64,000 nt of DNA, from assembly GCF_003709565.1 (NCBI RefSeq), contig NZ_QNRC01000006.1, positions 62,001 to 126,000 of the forward strand, given 5' to 3'. Positions 34,317 to 43,119 of this stretch are shown one piece after another (position 1 is the first letter of the stretch; the number at the start of each line of letters is the position of its first letter). Source of the stretch: Paracoccus sigandri (GTDB lineage Bacteria > Pseudomonadota > Alphaproteobacteria > Rhodobacterales > Rhodobacteraceae). The position numbers were made by a program, and so were the translations under genes. A model generated the notes under the pieces. The model was given only the letters and a program-made list of their open reading frames with translations. It made no database searches and was not told the DNA's origin.

Positions 34317-35855
34317 TCAGGCGGCCACGGACTCGCCCGAGGCGGCCATGATCATTTCCTTGGTGACGGTGGAATCGAATTCGGCCGAGATGCGGCCCTT
34401 GTGCATGACGATGATCCGATGGGCGATGGACAGGCATTCGCTGACCTCGGAAGTCGAATAGACGACCGCCAGCCCCTGTTCGGCGCCCCTGGCCAGCAGC
34501 CTGAACACCTCGGCCTTGGCGCCGATGTCGATGCCGCGCGAGGGCTCGTCCAGCATGATGACGCGCGGCTTCGTGGCCAGGATCTTGCCGATGACGACCT
34601 TCTGCTGGTTGCCGCCGGAAAGCGAGCCGATGGCGGCATGGCCGCCCGAGGTCTTGACGGTGACTTCGCGGATGCTGTCGCCGACCAGCTTCTTCTCGGC
34701 GCTGCGGCTGGTGAACAGCCCGCGCGTGAAGCGGCCGATCGAGGCCAGCGACAGGTTCTCGCCCACGGTCATGGTCTGGACCAGCCCGTCGCGCTGCCGG
34801 TCCTCGGGGACCAGCGCCAGCCCGCGCGCGATGCGCTCGGCGATGGACAGATGCGAGATCTCGCGGCCCTCCAGCACGATCTCGCCGCCCGAGGCGCGCA
34901 GCCGGCCGGCGCAGGTTTCCAGAAGCTCGGTGCGGCCGGCGCCCATCAGCCCGTAGATGCAGACGATCTCGCCCGCGCGCACGTCCAGGGACAGCTGGTC
35001 CACCAGGTTGAAGCCCGCCGGGTCCGGCACCGAGAGGTTGCGGATCGACAGCGCCACCTCGCCGAAGCGGCTGGCGGGGGGCGCGCCCAGGTCGTAATTG
35101 TCGCCGACCATGTTGCGCACGATCCATTCCAGGTCGATCTCGGCGCGCGGCGCATAGGCGGTCATGTTGCCGTCGCGCAGCACCACGGCATGGTCGGTGA
35201 TGGTCAGCGCCTCTTCCAGGTGATGCGAGATATAGACGATGCTGACCCCCTTGGCGGTCAGGTCGCGGATCACCTTGAACAGCACCTCGACCTCACTCGC
35301 GGAAAGCGCGCTGGTCGGCTCGTCCATGATCAGGATGCGGCTGTCCACCGACAGCGCGCGGGCGATCTCGACGATCTGCTGCTGGCCCAGGCGCAGGTCC
35401 TCGACCGGGGTCAGCGGGTCGATGTCTTCTTCCAGCTCCTCCATCAGCCGGCGGACCTGGCGCTCTTCCTCGGCGAAATCGACGCCGGTCGGGCCGATGA
35501 TCTCGCGGCCCATGAAGATGTTGTCGCGCACCGACATGTTGGGCGCCAGGCTCAGCTCCTGGTGGATGATCGAGATGCCGCGGTCGCGCGCCTCGTTGGC
35601 ATTGTTGAAGACCACCGGCTGGCCGTCCAGGATGATCTCGCCGGTGCTGGGCTGGATGACGCCCGAGAGGATCTTCATCAGCGTCGACTTGCCGGCGCCG
35701 TTCTCGCCGAACAGGGTCGTGACCTGGCCGCGATGGATGTCGAAATTGACGCCCTTCAGCGCATGGACGCTGCCATAGGACTTGGCGACGTTGCGGGCGG
35801 CCAGCACGATCTCGCGCGCGTCGGGCCTGGCGTCGGGGATGCTGGCGGCGCTCAT
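34317..35855 (-). CDS. eryE: Erythritol-type ABC transporter ATP-binding protein
   Basis: A 512-residue tandem ATPase. Domain one has Walker A FGENGAGKSTLMKILSG and IIHQELSLAPNMSVRDNI; domain two has [28 protein letters not shown] and IMLDEPSRGIDIGAKAEV. Its ATG overlaps the TGA of the DUF2291 gene by two bases on the minus strand. It energises uptake by EryF/EryG. Confidence 0.87.
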   Translation of the reverse strand: MSAASIPDARPDAREIVLAARNVAKSYGSVHALKGVNFDIHRGQVTTLFGENGAGKSTLMKILSGVIQPSTGEIILDGQPVVFNNANEARDRGISIIHQELSLAPNMSVRDNIFMGREIIGPTGVDFAEEERQVRRLMEELEEDIDPLTPVEDLRLGQQQIVEIARALSVDSRILIMDEPTSALSASEVEVLFKVIRDLTAKGVSIVYISHHLEEALTITDHAVVLRDGNMTAYAPRAEIDLEWIVRNMVGDNYDLGAPPASRFGEVALSIRNLSVPDPAGFNLVDQLSLDVRAGEIVCIYGLMGAGRTELLETCAGRLRASGGEIVLEGREISHLSIAERIARGLALVPEDRQRDGLVQTMTVGENLSLASIGRFTRGLFTSRSAEKKLVGDSIREVTVKTSGGHAAIGSLSGGNQQKVVIGKILATKPRVIMLDEPSRGIDIGAKAEVFRLLARGAEQGLAVVYSTSEVSECLSIAHRIIVMHKGRISAEFDSTVTKEMIMAASGESVAA

Positions 35856-36517
35856 TTCACGCTGACCTCGACCGGGGTGATCAGCCAGTTCTGGGGATTG
35901 ATCAGCCGGAAGGCGCCCACGACCTCGACGGTCTGGCCGGTCAGGTTGGCGGTGTCGATCGGGTCCAGGACGGCCGCCTTCATGGCGCGGTTGAGGCCGG
36001 CGCCGGCGTTCTGATACTCGATCTGGTTCCTGAACGCGCCGAATTCGATGTCGCCGGGCGCGTCGCGCAGGTCGGTGCCGTTGATCGCCGGGCCGGTCTG
36101 GACGCGGACCGTGATGTCCTCGGGCAGGCCCTCGACGGCCAGCGGATGGATGCCGGCGCGCGGTTCGCCCGCCACGCCGGTGACGCGCACCGCCAGGATC
36201 GCCCCGGTCGAGGCCGGGGTGCCGAATTGCGCGATCGCCGCCTCCCTGTCCGCCTCGATGGCGGCGGCAAGCTCGGAGGCCTCGGCGGCGCGCTGGCGGA
36301 CGAATTCCTGGATGCGCGGGAATTCCGCCTGGCCGAAGCCGTCGGGCGAAAAGGCCTGCTGGCGGATATCGGCTTCCGAGCCGACATGGACCACCGTCGT
36401 GTCAAGCGCGATGGCCGCCAGCACGACGGCAGCCGCGGCGATGCCGATGAAAAGCCCGCGCCGCGACGGGGCGGGGGCCTTCGGGGCGGAGCCGGTCGGG
36501 ATGGTGCTCTGGACCAT
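35852..36517 (-). CDS. DUF2291 family protein, membrane-anchored
   Basis: A 221-residue protein with one N-terminal membrane span (GLFIGIAAAAVVLAAIALD, about residues 21-39) and an exported or periplasmic domain. The segments FSPDGFGQAEFPRIQEFV, DITVRVQTGPAINGTDLRDA and NLTGQTVEVVGAFRLINPQNWLITPVEV match the DUF2291 family. Members are found at the head of sugar/polyol ABC operons, as here. Its biochemical role is not known; a periplasmic accessory to the transporter is a guess. It is the first gene of the minus-strand transporter operon, divergent from eryA. Confidence 0.8.
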   Translation of the reverse strand: MVQSTIPTGSAPKAPAPSRRGLFIGIAAAAVVLAAIALDTTVVHVGSEADIRQQAFSPDGFGQAEFPRIQEFVRQRAAEASELAAAIEADREAAIAQFGTPASTGAILAVRVTGVAGEPRAGIHPLAVEGLPEDITVRVQTGPAINGTDLRDAPGDIEFGAFRNQIEYQNAGAGLNRAMKAAVLDPIDTANLTGQTVEVVGAFRLINPQNWLITPVEVSVK

Positions 36518-36940
36518 GATGCAGCCTCGGGATTGGTCAGGTTCGATAGGTGGCGGAAGGCGCGGCGGGCATCGGGGATGATGCCGGGCCCGGCCGGGGC
36601 TGGTCGCAGATGGCGGTCGGATGGGTCTGCATGGTGTCCTCCCCTGGCCGGGCGCGGACTTGCCCGCGCGGCCTGTTCCCCCTTGCCGGCGGCACCCGCA
36701 CCTCCTTGCGAATCCCGCCATTGCAGTCACAGTAACTGAAATATTTTGCTGTGTCCGTAAAAAAATGCATTCACGGCGAGATAATTCTGCGATATGAATT
36801 CCTGCGAGGAGACGCGCCATGTCCGGTCCCCGTTCCGGCCCTGGCGTCCGGCAAGGGGCGCGCCGGCGAAGGCGCCCGATCGCGGAGGAGGAGAGCAATG
36901 CGCTGCGGAACATCCGGTCCCGTCCGCCGAAAGATGCGCC
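36518..36940. promoter_or_regulatory. Divergent regulatory spacer between the transporter operon and eryA
   Basis: This 423-nt region separates the two erythritol transcription units. The part nearest the DUF2291 gene is GC-rich without features. From about 36718 to 36805 the DNA becomes AT-rich, with CAGTCACAGTAACTG (outer CAGT/ACTG inverted repeat), a run of seven A at 36759-36765 and a -10-like GATAAT at 36780. These are likely promoter and regulator (EryD) contact points. Downstream of it lie two short frames with good ribosome sites ahead of eryA. No full-length gene is seen. Confidence 0.5.
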
Positions 36941-36962
36941 ATGCCCGGCGCTGACATCCTGA
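36819..36962 (+). CDS. Possible 47-residue leader ORF ahead of eryA
   Basis: ATG 36819 is preceded by GCGAGGAG and opens a basic 47-codon frame (MSGPRSGPGVRQGARRRRRP...) ending inside eryA at 36962. It is out of frame with eryA and has no known motif. A nested 18-codon frame (ATG 36898, stop 36954) has the stronger site GGAGGAGGAG and also ends just past the eryA start. Either could couple translation to eryA, whose own ATG lacks a clear ribosome site. Both may be chance. Confidence 0.25.
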   Translation: MSGPRSGPGVRQGARRRRRPIAEEESNALRNIRSRPPKDAPCPALTS

Positions 36963-38533
36963 TCGGCATCGATGCCGGGACCTCGGTCATCAAGGCGGTG
37001 GCCTTCGACCTTGGCGGCGGGCAGCTGGCCTCGGCCTCGGTGGCGAATCGCTATGTCTCGGGCCGGGACGGCGCGGTCACGCAATCGCTGGACCAGACCT
37101 GGCGCGACTGCGCCGCCGCGCTGCGCGGGCTGGGTGAAAAGGTGGACGGGCTGGCCGCCCGCACCGCCGCGCTGTCGGTGACGGCCCAGGGCGACGGCAC
37201 CTGGCTGGTCGGCCGCGACGGGCCGGTGGGTGATGCCTGGCTGTGGCTGGACGCGCGCGCCGCGCCCACCGTGCGGCGCCTGGCCGCCGGCCCGGCGAAT
37301 CGCGCGCGGTTCGAGGCAACGGGCACCGGGCTGAACACCTGCCAGCAGGGCGCGCAGATGGCGCATATGGACGCCCATGCGCCCGAGCTGCTGGACCGGG
37401 CCGAGGTGGCGCTGCATTGCAAGGACTGGCTTTACCTGAACCTGACCGGGATAAGGGCGACCGATCCGTCCGAGGCCAGCTTCACCTTCGGGAATTTCCG
37501 CGACCGGCAATATGATCCCACCGTGATCGAGGCCCTGGGGCTGGGCCATCGCCGCGCCCTTCTGCCCGAGATCGTCGAGGGCACCCGGATCACCCATCCG
37601 CTGACCCGGATCGCGGCGGAACAGACCGGCCTGCTGGCGGGCACGCCGGTCAGCCTGGGCTATGTGGACATGGTGATGACCGCCCTGGGCGCCGGGGTCT
37701 ATGGGGGCGCGGGGGATGTGGCCTGTTCCACCATCGGCTCGACCGGCGTGCATCTGCGGGCGGTGGCATCCCGCGACGTGCATCTGAACGACCAGGGCAC
37801 CGGCTATGTCATCTGCCTGCCGATCCCCGGCATCGTCACCCAGGTGCAGACCAACATGGCCGCGACGCTGAACCTGGACTGGATCCTGGGCGTGGCGGCG
37901 GGGATCCTGTCCGATGTCGGGCAATCGGTCACGCATCGCGACCTGGTGGCCCATATCGAGGACTGGCTGGCGCAGTCGCGGCCGGGCCAGATCGTCTATC
38001 ACCCCTATATCTCGGACGCGGGCGAACGCGGCCCCTTCGTCAATGCCGATGCCCGCGCCGGGTTCATCGGGCTGTCGGCCGGGCACCGCTATCCCGACCT
38101 GCTGCGCGCGGTGGCCGAGGGGCTGGGCATGGCCATGCGCGACTGCTACGCGGCGATGGGTCCCCTGCCGCGCGAACTGCGCCTGACGGGTGGGGCCGCG
38201 CGGTCGAAGGGGCTGCGCGGGATCCTGTCGGCCGCGCTGGACGCGCCGGTCCGGGTGTCCGGGCGCGACGAGGCCGGTGCGGCGGGCGCGGCGATGATGG
38301 CCGCGGTCGCGATCGGCGCCTATCCCGACATGGATGCCTGCATCGCCGAATGGGTCACGCCGTTGCTGGCCGCGCCCGAGGCCCCCGACCCCGATCTGGT
38401 CGCGGCTTACGGCCGGCTTTTCCCCGCATTTTCCGCCGCGCGACAGTCCCTGCCGCCTGCCTGGGCCGCGCTTGCCGCCGCCAGGGCCGCCGGCACGGCC
38501 CCGAAAGGAGATCGAGATGACCAAGGACAATGA
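36941..38533 (+). CDS. eryA: Erythritol kinase (EryA)
   Basis: A 530-residue FGGY kinase that phosphorylates erythritol to L-erythritol 4-phosphate. The N-terminal motif ILIGIDAGTSVIKAVAFDLG (6-25) is as in EryA of Brucella and rhizobia; further landmarks are SVTAQGDGTWLVGRDG, CSTIGSTGVHL and LRLTGGAARSKGLRGILSAA (C-terminal nucleotide domain). The order eryA-eryB-eryC-eryD downstream secures the call. ATG 36941 is the only start compatible with the family N-terminus. The 3' end overlaps eryB by 17 nt. Confidence 0.9.
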   Translation: MPGADILIGIDAGTSVIKAVAFDLGGGQLASASVANRYVSGRDGAVTQSLDQTWRDCAAALRGLGEKVDGLAARTAALSVTAQGDGTWLVGRDGPVGDAWLWLDARAAPTVRRLAAGPANRARFEATGTGLNTCQQGAQMAHMDAHAPELLDRAEVALHCKDWLYLNLTGIRATDPSEASFTFGNFRDRQYDPTVIEALGLGHRRALLPEIVEGTRITHPLTRIAAEQTGLLAGTPVSLGYVDMVMTALGAGVYGGAGDVACSTIGSTGVHLRAVASRDVHLNDQGTGYVICLPIPGIVTQVQTNMAATLNLDWILGVAAGILSDVGQSVTHRDLVAHIEDWLAQSRPGQIVYHPYISDAGERGPFVNADARAGFIGLSAGHRYPDLLRAVAEGLGMAMRDCYAAMGPLPRELRLTGGAARSKGLRGILSAALDAPVRVSGRDEAGAAGAAMMAAVAIGAYPDMDACIAEWVTPLLAAPEAPDPDLVAAYGRLFPAFSAARQSLPPAWAALAAARAAGTAPKGDRDDQGQ

Positions 38534-40034
38534 GATGATCGACCTGTTCGTCATCGGTGGCGGCATCAACGGCGCAGGCGTGGCGCGCGATGCCGCCGGC
38601 CGTGGCCTGAAGGTCGTGCTGTGCGAGAAGGACGACCTGGCCGAGGGCACCTCGTCGCGCTCGGGCAAGCTGGTCCATGGCGGGCTGCGCTATCTGGAAT
38701 ATTACGAGTTCCGGCTGGTGCGCGAGGCCCTGATCGAGCGCGAGGTGCTGATGAACGCCGCGCCGCACATCATCTGGCCGATGCGTTTCGTGCTGCCCCA
38801 TTCGCCGCAGGATCGCCCGGCCTGGCTGGTCCGGCTGGGGCTGTTCCTCTACGACCACCTGGGCGGCCGCAAGAAGCTGCCCGGCACCCGCACGCTGGAT
38901 CTGCGCCGCGACCCCGAGGGCGCGCCGCTGCTGGACCAGTATGTGAAGGGGTTTGAGTATTCCGACTGCTGGGTCGACGACGCGCGCCTCGTGGTGCTGA
39001 ACGCGCTGGATGCCCATGAGCGGGGCGCCGTGGTCCTGACCCGCAGCCCCTGCATCTCGGCCCGGCGCGAGGGGGGCGCCTGGACCGTCCAGACCCGCAG
39101 CGAGATCACCGGCGAGACCCGCAGCTTCCGCGCCCGCTGCGTGGTGAACTGCGCCGGCCCCTGGGTCAGCGACGTCATCTCGCGCGTGGCGGGGTCGAAA
39201 TCGACCCGCAACGTGCGGCTGGTCAAGGGCAGCCATGTCATCGTGCCGAAATGGTGGGCGGGCGCGAATGCCTATCTGGTGCAGAACCACGACAGGCGGG
39301 TGATCTTCATCAACCCCTACGAGGGCGACAAGGCGCTGATCGGCACCACCGATATCGCCTATCAGGGCCGCGCCGAGGATGCCGAGGCCGAGGAATCCGA
39401 GATCGAATACCTGCTGGCCGCCGTGAACCGCTATTTCAAGCAGAAGCTGCGCCGCGACGACGTGCTGCACAGCTTCTCGGGCGTGCGGCCGCTGTTCGAC
39501 GACGGCAAGGGCAACCCCTCGGCGGTGACGCGGGACTATGTCTTCGATCTGGACGATACCGGCGGCGCGCCCCTGCTGAACATCTTCGGCGGCAAGATCA
39601 CCACCTTCCGCGAACTGGCGGAACGGGGCATGCGCCGGCTGAAGGAGGTCTTCCCGGAGATGGGCCCGGACTGGACGGAAACCGCGCCCCTGCCCGGAGG
39701 CGAGATCGCCAATGCCGATTACGAGGCCTATGTGAACCTGCTGCGCGAGCTGCATCCCTGGATGCCGCGCCCGCTGGTCCAGCATTACGGCCGGCTTTAC
39801 GGCGCGCGCACGAAGGACGTGGTGGCCGGCGCCATGGGCATGGCCGACCTCGGCCGGCATTTCGGCGGCCAGCTCTACGAGGCCGAGGCGCGCTATCTGG
39901 TGGCCAGGGAATGGGCGCTACGCCCCGAGGACATCCTCTACCGCCGCACCAAGCATTACCTGCACCTGACCGAGGATCAGCGGCGCGCCTTCGCCGACTG
40001 GTTCGACCGCGCCGACCTGGCCCGCGCCGCCTGA
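38517..40034 (+). CDS. eryB: L-erythritol-4-phosphate dehydrogenase (EryB, GlpD family)
   Basis: A 505-residue FAD enzyme that oxidises L-erythritol 4-phosphate to L-erythrulose 4-phosphate and passes electrons to quinone. The FAD motif FVIGGGINGAGVARDAAGRG starts at residue 11, with EGTSSRSGKLVHGGLRYLE and FGGKITTFRELAERG as GlpD-family landmarks. AAAGGAG lies 6 nt before the ATG, inside the end of eryA. Position between eryA and eryC distinguishes it from a glycerol enzyme. Confidence 0.9.
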   Translation: MTKDNEMIDLFVIGGGINGAGVARDAAGRGLKVVLCEKDDLAEGTSSRSGKLVHGGLRYLEYYEFRLVREALIEREVLMNAAPHIIWPMRFVLPHSPQDRPAWLVRLGLFLYDHLGGRKKLPGTRTLDLRRDPEGAPLLDQYVKGFEYSDCWVDDARLVVLNALDAHERGAVVLTRSPCISARREGGAWTVQTRSEITGETRSFRARCVVNCAGPWVSDVISRVAGSKSTRNVRLVKGSHVIVPKWWAGANAYLVQNHDRRVIFINPYEGDKALIGTTDIAYQGRAEDAEAEESEIEYLLAAVNRYFKQKLRRDDVLHSFSGVRPLFDDGKGNPSAVTRDYVFDLDDTGGAPLLNIFGGKITTFRELAERGMRRLKEVFPEMGPDWTETAPLPGGEIANADYEAYVNLLRELHPWMPRPLVQHYGRLYGARTKDVVAGAMGMADLGRHFGGQLYEAEARYLVAREWALRPEDILYRRTKHYLHLTEDQRRAFADWFDRADLARAA

Positions 40035-40044
40035 GGGAACCGCC

Positions 40045-40977
40045 ATGCCGCTGACGCTTTCGCTGAATACCAACCCGCTGGTGAACCGCTTCGCCGATCC
40101 CGACGACCTGATCGACACGGTGGCGCGCGACCTGAAGATCCGCGACCTGCAGCTGACGCATGAATTCATCAACCCAAGCTGGCCCGCCCCGGTGATCCGC
40201 CGCCTGACGCGGCAGATGGGCGCGGCGCTGGCCCGCACGGGGTTGCGCGTCACCTCGGGCATGACCGGGCCCTACGGCCGGCTGAACCATTTCGGCCATC
40301 CCGACCGCGACGTGCGGCGCCATTACCTCGACTGGTTCAAGACATTCGCCGACATCACCGCCGAGCTGGGCGGCCGCGCCATCGGCACGCAATTCGCGAT
40401 CTTCACCTATCGCGATTACGACGATCCCGCCCGCCGCGAGGATCTGACCCGGATCGCCATCGACTGCTGGGCCGAGGTCGCGGATCATGCGAAGGCGGCG
40501 GGGCTGGATTACGTCTTCTGGGAACCGATGAGCGTCGGGCGGGAGTTCGGCGAGACCATCGCGGCCTCCATGGCCCTGCAGGACCGGCTGTCCGCCGCCG
40601 GCATGGCGATCCCGATGTGGATGATGGCCGATATCGACCACGGCGACATCACCAGCGCCAATCCCGACGATTACGATCCCTATGCCTGGGCGCGCGCGGT
40701 GCCGCAGGTCAGCCCAATCATCCATATCAAGCAGTCGCTGATGGACAAGGGTGGCCATCGCCCCTTCACCGCCCGCTTCAACGCCCAGGGCCGCATCCAG
40801 CCCCAGCCGCTGCTGGAGGCCCTTGCCGAGGGCGGGGCCAAGGACAACGAGATCTGCCTGGAACTCAGCTTCAAGGAACGCGAGCCGGACGACCGCCAGG
40901 TCATCGCCCAGATCGCCGAAAGCGTGGCTTTCTGGGCGCCGCATATCGACTCTGGCGCCGATAAGCTGAATATCTGA
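40045..40977 (+). CDS. eryC: L-erythrulose phosphate isomerase/racemase (EryC, TIM barrel)
   Basis: A 310-residue AP2-like TIM-barrel protein that interconverts L-erythrulose 4-phosphate and L-erythrulose 1-phosphate in the erythritol pathway. Landmarks are LSLNTNPLVNRFADPDD at the start, GMTGPYGRLNHFGHPD, FWEPMSVGREFGETI (Glu), MADIDHGDITSANPDD (Asp/His) and IHIKQSL. It starts 10 nt after eryB with GAGGGA upstream. Confidence 0.88.
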   Translation: MPLTLSLNTNPLVNRFADPDDLIDTVARDLKIRDLQLTHEFINPSWPAPVIRRLTRQMGAALARTGLRVTSGMTGPYGRLNHFGHPDRDVRRHYLDWFKTFADITAELGGRAIGTQFAIFTYRDYDDPARREDLTRIAIDCWAEVADHAKAAGLDYVFWEPMSVGREFGETIAASMALQDRLSAAGMAIPMWMMADIDHGDITSANPDDYDPYAWARAVPQVSPIIHIKQSLMDKGGHRPFTARFNAQGRIQPQPLLEALAEGGAKDNEICLELSFKEREPDDRQVIAQIAESVAFWAPHIDSGADKLNI

Positions 40978-41002
40978 CCCCGTCACAGCAAGGACCGACG
41001 CC

Positions 41003-41056
41003 ATGACCCGCCAGCCCGCCCGCGCCGCCGCGATCCGCCCAGGGGCCGCACGCTGA
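41003..41056 (+). CDS. Possible 17-residue upstream ORF coupled to eryD
   Basis: ATG 41003, with AAGGA 8 nt upstream, opens a 17-codon frame (MTRQPARAAAIRPGAAR) whose TGA shares one base with the eryD ATG (TGATG). This is the usual geometry for translational coupling. The peptide itself is Arg/Ala-rich and probably has no function beyond that. A chance frame cannot be excluded. Confidence 0.3.
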   Translation: MTRQPARAAAIRPGAAR

Positions 41057-42006
41057 TGGCGCGGCGCGGCGGGATCGACCCCGAGCAGAGCCTCGCCATC
41101 CGCGCGGCCTGGCTGCATTACGCGGGCGGACTGACCCAGGCGACGGTGGCGAAACGGCTGGGCGTGGCCTCGGTCAAGGCGCATCGGCTGATCGCGCGGG
41201 CCGTGGCCGAGGGCGTGGTCAAGGTCTCGATCGACGGCGAGATCGTCGAATGCGCCATGCTGGAGCATCGGCTGTGCAGCCGCTTCGGGCTGGATTACTG
41301 CGAGGTCGCGCCGGATCTGGGCGAGGAGGGGATCCCGCTGAGGGCGCTGGGCATGGCGGGGGCGGGCTTCCTGCGCCGCCAGATCGAGCGGGGCGAGCAT
41401 CAGGTGATCGGCCTGGGCCATGGGCGGACGCTGGCATCGGCGGTGCATCAGCTGCCGCGCTTCGACGCGAACGGCACGCGCTTCGTGTCGCTGCTGGGCG
41501 GGCTGACGCGCAATTACGCCGCCAATCCGCATGACGTGATGCACCGGATCGCGGAAAAGACCGGGGCGATGGCCTATGTGCTGCCGGTGCCCTTCTTCGC
41601 CAATTCCGAACGCGACCGCGCGATCCTGCTGGCCCAGCCCGGCGTGCGCGAGATCTTCGACCTGTCGAACGGCGCGACGCTGAAATTCGCCGGCATGGGC
41701 ACGGTGGATGCGGGCGCGCAGCTGGTCGCCTCGGGGATGATCGAGCCGCAGGAGATCGCCGAGATCAATGCCGCCGGCGGCGTGGGCGAGATCCTGGGCC
41801 ATTTCTTCGACGCAAGCGGCCGCGTGCTGGAAACCCGGCTGAGCAGCCGCACCCTGTCGGCGGATCTGGAGGGGCCCGAGACCAGCCAGCTGGTGGCGAT
41901 CGCGGGCGGCGCCGACAAGATCGCGGCGATTCGGGCGGTGCTGAACAGCGGGCGGCTGTCGGGGCTGATCACCGACGAGCTGACCGCGCAGGCCCTGGCA
42001 GAGTGA
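41056..42006 (+). CDS. eryD: Erythritol operon regulator (EryD, SorC/DeoR-like)
   Basis: A 316-residue SorC-family regulator with an N-terminal helix-turn-helix (GGLTQATVAKRLGVASVKAHRLIARA, about residues 24-49) and a C-terminal sugar-phosphate-binding domain (GLGHGRTLASAVHQL, SLLGGLTRNYAANPHDV, GGVGEILGHFFDASG). EryD represses eryABCD in Brucella and relieves repression with erythritol. It is the last gene of the plus-strand ery operon and convergent with fba. The likely binding region is the AT-rich spacer at 36718-36805. Confidence 0.87.
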   Translation: MARRGGIDPEQSLAIRAAWLHYAGGLTQATVAKRLGVASVKAHRLIARAVAEGVVKVSIDGEIVECAMLEHRLCSRFGLDYCEVAPDLGEEGIPLRALGMAGAGFLRRQIERGEHQVIGLGHGRTLASAVHQLPRFDANGTRFVSLLGGLTRNYAANPHDVMHRIAEKTGAMAYVLPVPFFANSERDRAILLAQPGVREIFDLSNGATLKFAGMGTVDAGAQLVASGMIEPQEIAEINAAGGVGEILGHFFDASGRVLETRLSSRTLSADLEGPETSQLVAIAGGADKIAAIRAVLNSGRLSGLITDELTAQALAE

Positions 42007-42066
42007 TCGCCCCCGCCCGGTGCGGGCCGGGCCGATTGCCCCGGCGCGACCCCGGACCGGACCGGC

Positions 42067-43107
42067 TCAGGCGGCGTAGCGCCGGGCCATCGCGGCCAGC
42101 GGCAGCGGGCGGATCTTCGAGGCGTTGCCGGCGGTGCCGAAGGCCTCGAACCGGGCCTTGCAGATCTCGGCCATCATCTCCATCGCCGGTTTCAGGTATT
42201 TGCGCGGGTCGAATTCGGACGGGTCCTCGGTCAGCGTCCGGCGGATCGCCGCGGTCATCGCCAGGCGGTTGTCGGTGTCGATATTCACCTTGCGCACGCC
42301 CGAACGGATGCCGCGCTGGATCTCCTCGACCGGCACGCCCCAGGTCGGGCGGATGTCGCCGCCATAGCTGTTGATGACGGCCTGCAGGTCCTCGGGGACC
42401 GAGGATGATCCGTGCATCACCAGATGCGTGTCGGGCAGGCGGCGGTGGATGTCCTCGATCACATGCATCGCCAGGATCGCGCCGTCGGGCTTGCGGGTGA
42501 ACTTGTAGGCGCCGTGGCTGGTGCCCATCGCGACGGCCAGCGCATCGACGCCGGTATCCTTCACGAATTGCTCGGCCTCGGCCGGGTCGGTCAGCAACTG
42601 GTCCTCGGACAGCTTTTCGGTCGCGCCATGGCCGTCCTCCTGATCGCCCATGCCGGTCTCCAGGCTGCCCAGCACACCCAGCTCGCCCTCGACCGAGACG
42701 CCGCAGGCATGGGCCATTTCGGTCACGCGGCGGGTGATGCCGGCGTTATAGGCGTAATCGGCGGGCGTCTTGCCGTCAGCCTTCAGGCTGCCGTCCATCA
42801 TCACGCTGGTGAAGCCGTTCTGGATTGCCGTGGCGCAGGTCGCCAGCCCGTTGCCGTGGTCCAGGTGCATGCATAGCGGGATGTCGGGAAAGGCGCGCGC
42901 CAGCCCCCTGATCAGCCCGGCCAGCACCAGGTCGTTCGCATAGGCGCGCGCGCCCCGGCTGGCCTGCAGGATCACCGGCGAATCGGTGGCCGCCGCGGCA
43001 TTCATGACCGCCAGTCCCTGTTCCATGTTGTTGATGTTGAAGGCGGGCACCGCATAGCCATGCTCGGCGGCGTGGTCGAGAAGCTGGCGCAGCGTGATCA
43101 TGGCCAT
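42067..43107 (-). CDS. fba: Class II fructose-bisphosphate aldolase
   Basis: A 346-residue zinc aldolase joining dihydroxyacetone phosphate to glyceraldehyde-3-phosphate, or to erythrose-4-phosphate giving sedoheptulose-1,7-bisphosphate. Landmarks are [23 protein letters not shown] (catalytic Asp and zinc His), [34 protein letters not shown] (zinc His) and [12 protein letters not shown]. It is like the CbbA/Fba enzymes of Paracoccus-type bacteria. It ends the eryR-eryH-eryI-fbp-fba operon and follows fbp by 12 nt, which is unusual company for erythritol genes and fits disposal of erythrose-4-phosphate. Confidence 0.9.
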   Translation of the reverse strand: MAMITLRQLLDHAAEHGYAVPAFNINNMEQGLAVMNAAAATDSPVILQASRGARAYANDLVLAGLIRGLARAFPDIPLCMHLDHGNGLATCATAIQNGFTSVMMDGSLKADGKTPADYAYNAGITRRVTEMAHACGVSVEGELGVLGSLETGMGDQEDGHGATEKLSEDQLLTDPAEAEQFVKDTGVDALAVAMGTSHGAYKFTRKPDGAILAMHVIEDIHRRLPDTHLVMHGSSSVPEDLQAVINSYGGDIRPTWGVPVEEIQRGIRSGVRKVNIDTDNRLAMTAAIRRTLTEDPSEFDPRKYLKPAMEMMAEICKARFEAFGTAGNASKIRPLPLAAMARRYAA

Positions 43108-43119
43108 GGGATCGTCCTT

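Noticed and set aside
42007..42066. GC-rich inverted repeats between eryD and fba as a terminator
   Set aside because: Only a 5-bp stem (GCCCG/CGGGC) with a 3-nt loop and no T-run; too weak in DNA of this GC content.
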